NCBI GenBank assembly: GCA_021790815.1
Contig: JAJYFT010000005.1
Coordinates: 1-57,314 of the forward strand
Length of the DNA stretch: 57,314 bases
Origin: Actinomycetes bacterium
Lineage (GTDB): Bacteria; Actinomycetota; Acidimicrobiia; Acidimicrobiales; JABEUL01
Direction of reading: 5' to 3'
Part shown: in pieces, positions 55,315-57,314 of the stretch
How positions within the stretch are numbered: position 1 is the stretch's first letter
Layout: the number at the start of each line of letters is the position of its first letter
Translations under genes and position numbers: made by a program
Notes under the pieces: generated by a model
The model's input: only the letters and a program-made list of their open reading frames with translations
Database searches by the model: none
What the model was told of the DNA's origin: nothing

Positions 55315-57314
55315 ATGAGCAATACCATCCAAGTTAGATTGAATAAAACATCTGAGAGAGTACCTGGGCCTAATTTGAGTCCGTCTATGTTCATCAAGCT
55401 ACTTTTTTTAATTTCAGTTGTGCTTTTGTCTACTGCCACAATGATCTACATCACAGGTGTACAACCAGCCAGTGCGACAAATTTAACCTGGTCAGCCCCC
55501 ACTAAAATCATTCCTAACGCTGGCGGTGGCGATCTTCACTCCGTGTCGTGTCCTACAGCCACCTTCTGTATGGCAGTTGATAATAGTGGCTATGCACTTA
55601 ACTTTAACAGGAGTACTTGGTCAAGGCCAGTTAATGTTGATGAAAGTGGCTATGCACTCAGCTCAGTGTCGTGTCCTACAGCCACCTTCTGTATGGCAGT
55701 TGATAATAGTGGCTATGCACTTAACTTTAACGGGGGTACTTGGTCAAGCCCAGTTAAGGTTGATGATGGTGTCTATGCACTCAGCTCAGTGTCGTGTCCT
55801 ACAGCCACCTTCTGTATGGCAGTAGATAATAGCGGCAATGCACTTAACTTTAACGGAAGTACTTGGTCAAGCCCAGTCCGTATTGATGGGAACAATGGTC
55901 TTCATTCAGTCTCGTGTCCTTCAGCCACCTTCTGTATGGCAGTAGATAATAGCGGCTATGCACTTAACTTTAACGGCAGTACTTGGTCAAGCCCAGTCCG
56001 TATTGATGGGAACAATGGTCTTCAGTCAGTCTCGTGTCCTACAGCCACCTTCTGTATGGCAGTAGATAATAGCGGCAATGCACTTAACTTTAACGGGAGT
56101 ACTTGGTCAAGCCCAGTTAATGTTGATGGGAACAATGGTCTTCACTCGGTGTCGTGTCCTACAGCCACCTTCTGTATGGCAGTAGATAATAGCGGCAATG
56201 CACTTAACTTTAACGGAAGTACTTGGTCAACAGTTGTTGGTGTTGACGTTTATAACCCTTTCAACTCAGTGTCGTGTCCTACAACCACCTTCTGTATGGC
56301 AGTAGATAATAGCGGCTATGCACTTAACTTTAACGGCAGTACTTGGTCAAGCCCAGTCCGTATTGATGGGACCAACTATCTTACCTCAGTGTCGTGTCTT
56401 ACAGTTACCTTCTGTATGGCAGTAGATCAAAATGGAAACGCACTAACATATAACGGAAGTACTTGGTCAACACCTGTCAATATTGATGGGACTAACTATC
56501 TCGATTCAGTGTCGTGCCCTACAGTTACCTTCTGTATGGCAGTAGATCAAAATGGAAACGCACTTAACTTTAACGGAAGTACTTGGTCAAGCCCAGTTTA
56601 TGTTGATGGAAATACATATCTCGATTCAGTGTCGTGCCCTACAGTTACCTTCTGTATGGCAGTAGATCAAAATGGAAACGCACTTAACTTTAACGGAAGT
56701 ACTTGGTCAAGCCCAGTTAATGTTGATAATAGTGGCTATGTACTTACCTCAGTGTCGTGTCCTTCAGCCACCTTTTGCGAAGCAGTTGATGGATCGGGCT
56801 ATGTAGTTACTTCTAATGGGAGTACTTGGTCAACGCCATTCAGTATTAGTCAAATAAACTGGCTCGAATCAGTGTCGTGTCCTACAACCACCTTCTGTAT
56901 GGCAGTTGATAATTATGGCAACGCACTTTCCTATAACGGGATTACTTGGTCAACCCCGGTTAATGTTGATGAGGCTAACGATCTCGCCTCAGTATCTTGT
57001 CCTACAACCACCTTCTGTATGGCAGTTGATAATTATGGCAACGCACTTACCTATGGAGGTCCCATACAAGGAAGCCCAGTAGTAACAGGAATTACTCCTT
57101 CATCAGGACCAACAACTGGTGGAACAAGTGTGACAATCACAGGATCTAACTTTAGTGGTGCAACAGCTGTTGACTTTGGATCAAACCCTGCCACTAGCTT
57201 TACTATTAATTCAAGTACCTCTATTACTGCCACATCACCTGCTGGATCTGGCAAGGTAGATATTACAGTTACTACTTCTTCTGGGGTATCTAGCGTTGTT
57301 AGTGCCGACGCTTT
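55315..57314 (+). CDS. Secreted repeat protein with 13 beta-propeller-like repeats and an IPT/TIG domain, 3' truncated
   Basis: Absent from the ORF track because no stop occurs before the window end, but the frame from ATG 55315 is open for 666 codons. Residues ~25-55 form a signal peptide or membrane anchor (MFIKLLFLISVVLLSTATMIYI). Thirteen repeats of 40-42 residues follow, pattern SVSCPTATFCMAVDNSGNAL and NFNGSTWSSPV, each with a CX5C pair likely disulfide-bonded outside the cell. From ~57060 an IPT/TIG domain begins (VTGITPSSGPTTGGTSVTITG). It would be exported; a glycan-binding or adhesive role is inferred. Confidence 0.88.
   Translation, partial: MSNTIQVRLNKTSERVPGPNLSPSMFIKLLFLISVVLLSTATMIYITGVQPASATNLTWSAPTKIIPNAGGGDLHSVSCPTATFCMAVDNSGYALNFNRSTWSRPVNVDESGYALSSVSCPTATFCMAVDNSGYALNFNGGTWSSPVKVDDGVYALSSVSCPTATFCMAVDNSGNALNFNGSTWSSPVRIDGNNGLHSVSCPSATFCMAVDNSGYALNFNGSTWSSPVRIDGNNGLQSVSCPTATFCMAVDNSGNALNFNGSTWSSPVNVDGNNGLHSVSCPTATFCMAVDNSGNALNFNGSTWSTVVGVDVYNPFNSVSCPTTTFCMAVDNSGYALNFNGSTWSSPVRIDGTNYLTSVSCLTVTFCMAVDQNGNALTYNGSTWSTPVNIDGTNYLDSVSCPTVTFCMAVDQNGNALNFNGSTWSSPVYVDGNTYLDSVSCPTVTFCMAVDQNGNALNFNGSTWSSPVNVDNSGYVLTSVSCPSATFCEAVDGSGYVVTSNGSTWSTPFSISQINWLESVSCPTTTFCMAVDNYGNALSYNGITWSTPVNVDEANDLASVSCPTTTFCMAVDNYGNALTYGGPIQGSPVVTGITPSSGPTTGGTSVTITGSNFSGATAVDFGSNPATSFTINSSTSITATSPAGSGKVDITVTTSSGVSSVVSADA
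55552..57035 (+). repeat. 13-copy in-frame tandem repeat (120-126 bp unit)
   Basis: The block ACAGCCACCTTCTGTATGGC (with small changes) recurs at 55552, 55678, 55801, then every 120 bp to 56641, then 56764, 56884 and 57004. Several neighbouring units are almost identical at DNA level, implying recent expansion or conversion. Confidence 0.9.

Noticed and set aside
55552-57035. Regular ~120-bp repeats that could look like a CRISPR or satellite array
   Set aside because: The units are all coding, in frame, with no short palindromic repeats or unique spacers, and no cas genes are near.

Overview
The window reads as chromosome of a low-GC actinobacterium, most likely of the class Acidimicrobiia (inference from gene content; no database search was possible). 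Actinobacterial hallmarks are a WhiB protein, an MshA-type mycothiol glycosyltransferase followed by a YbjN-domain protein, a class E-like sortase, a DivIVA-type coiled-coil protein, a SepX/GlpR-like membrane protein beside galU-moaC, an RsiG-like (AmfC) protein and nickel superoxide dismutase with its maturation peptidase. Coding density is high, genes are commonly joined by 4-base ATGA overlaps, and both ends of the window cut through a gene.

Layout. 1-7.4 kb: a glycan locus, with a truncated tandem-domain glycosyltransferase facing a minus-strand operon (LMW protein-tyrosine phosphatase, atypical SDR, heparinase II/III-like protein, alcohol dehydrogenase/Gfo-Idh-MocA fusion). 7.6-17.4 kb: sortase, then a branched-chain-amino-acid-type ABC system whose two permeases and two ATPases are one polypeptide, a DMT transporter, and a second solute-binding paralogue. 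17.5-23.5 kb: housekeeping genes (trpD, acyl-CoA dehydrogenase, WhiB, FmdB, galU, moaC, SepX/GlpR-like). 23.6-25.8 kb: a tRNA-Ala(CGC) followed by a decayed Fic gene with two frameshifts and a RelE-like/AbrB toxin-antitoxin pair, a small accessory islet. 26-31.6 kb: a LacI-controlled carbohydrate locus (DUF6807/PmoA-like, Gfo/Idh/MocA, large lipoprotein) with two matching operators. 31.8-40.3 kb: a MerR-headed cluster with two paired phytoene-desaturase-like FAD enzymes, an aldehyde dehydrogenase and two acyl-CoA dehydrogenases, one without the catalytic glutamate; its substrate is unknown.

40.5-48.3 kb: a DUF2510 protein, an MMPL transporter, a compact sigma factor lacking most of region 3 (followed by a clear terminator), proC, ybjN-like, mshA, an XRE regulator and an RsiG-like protein carrying both c-di-GMP-binding motifs. 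48.6-51.5 kb: SodX, NiSOD, a DksA/TraR-like zinc finger and a DivIVA-like protein with a consensus promoter. 51.7-57.3 kb: a surface-protein region. One secreted protein (beta-propeller-like repeats, Fn3, three C-terminal modules) is split by a frameshift and has a structured leader; an IS110-type transposase remnant lies next to it; and a second repeat protein, missing from the ORF track because it runs off the window, has 13 nearly identical ~40-residue repeats followed by an IPT/TIG domain.

The best candidates for something new are the RsiG-like protein in a cluster that also holds an atypical sigma factor, the paired-oxidoreductase cluster at 32-40 kb, the one-chain ABC transporter and the leader RNA of the surface protein. 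Function calls are from motif recognition; no searches were run.
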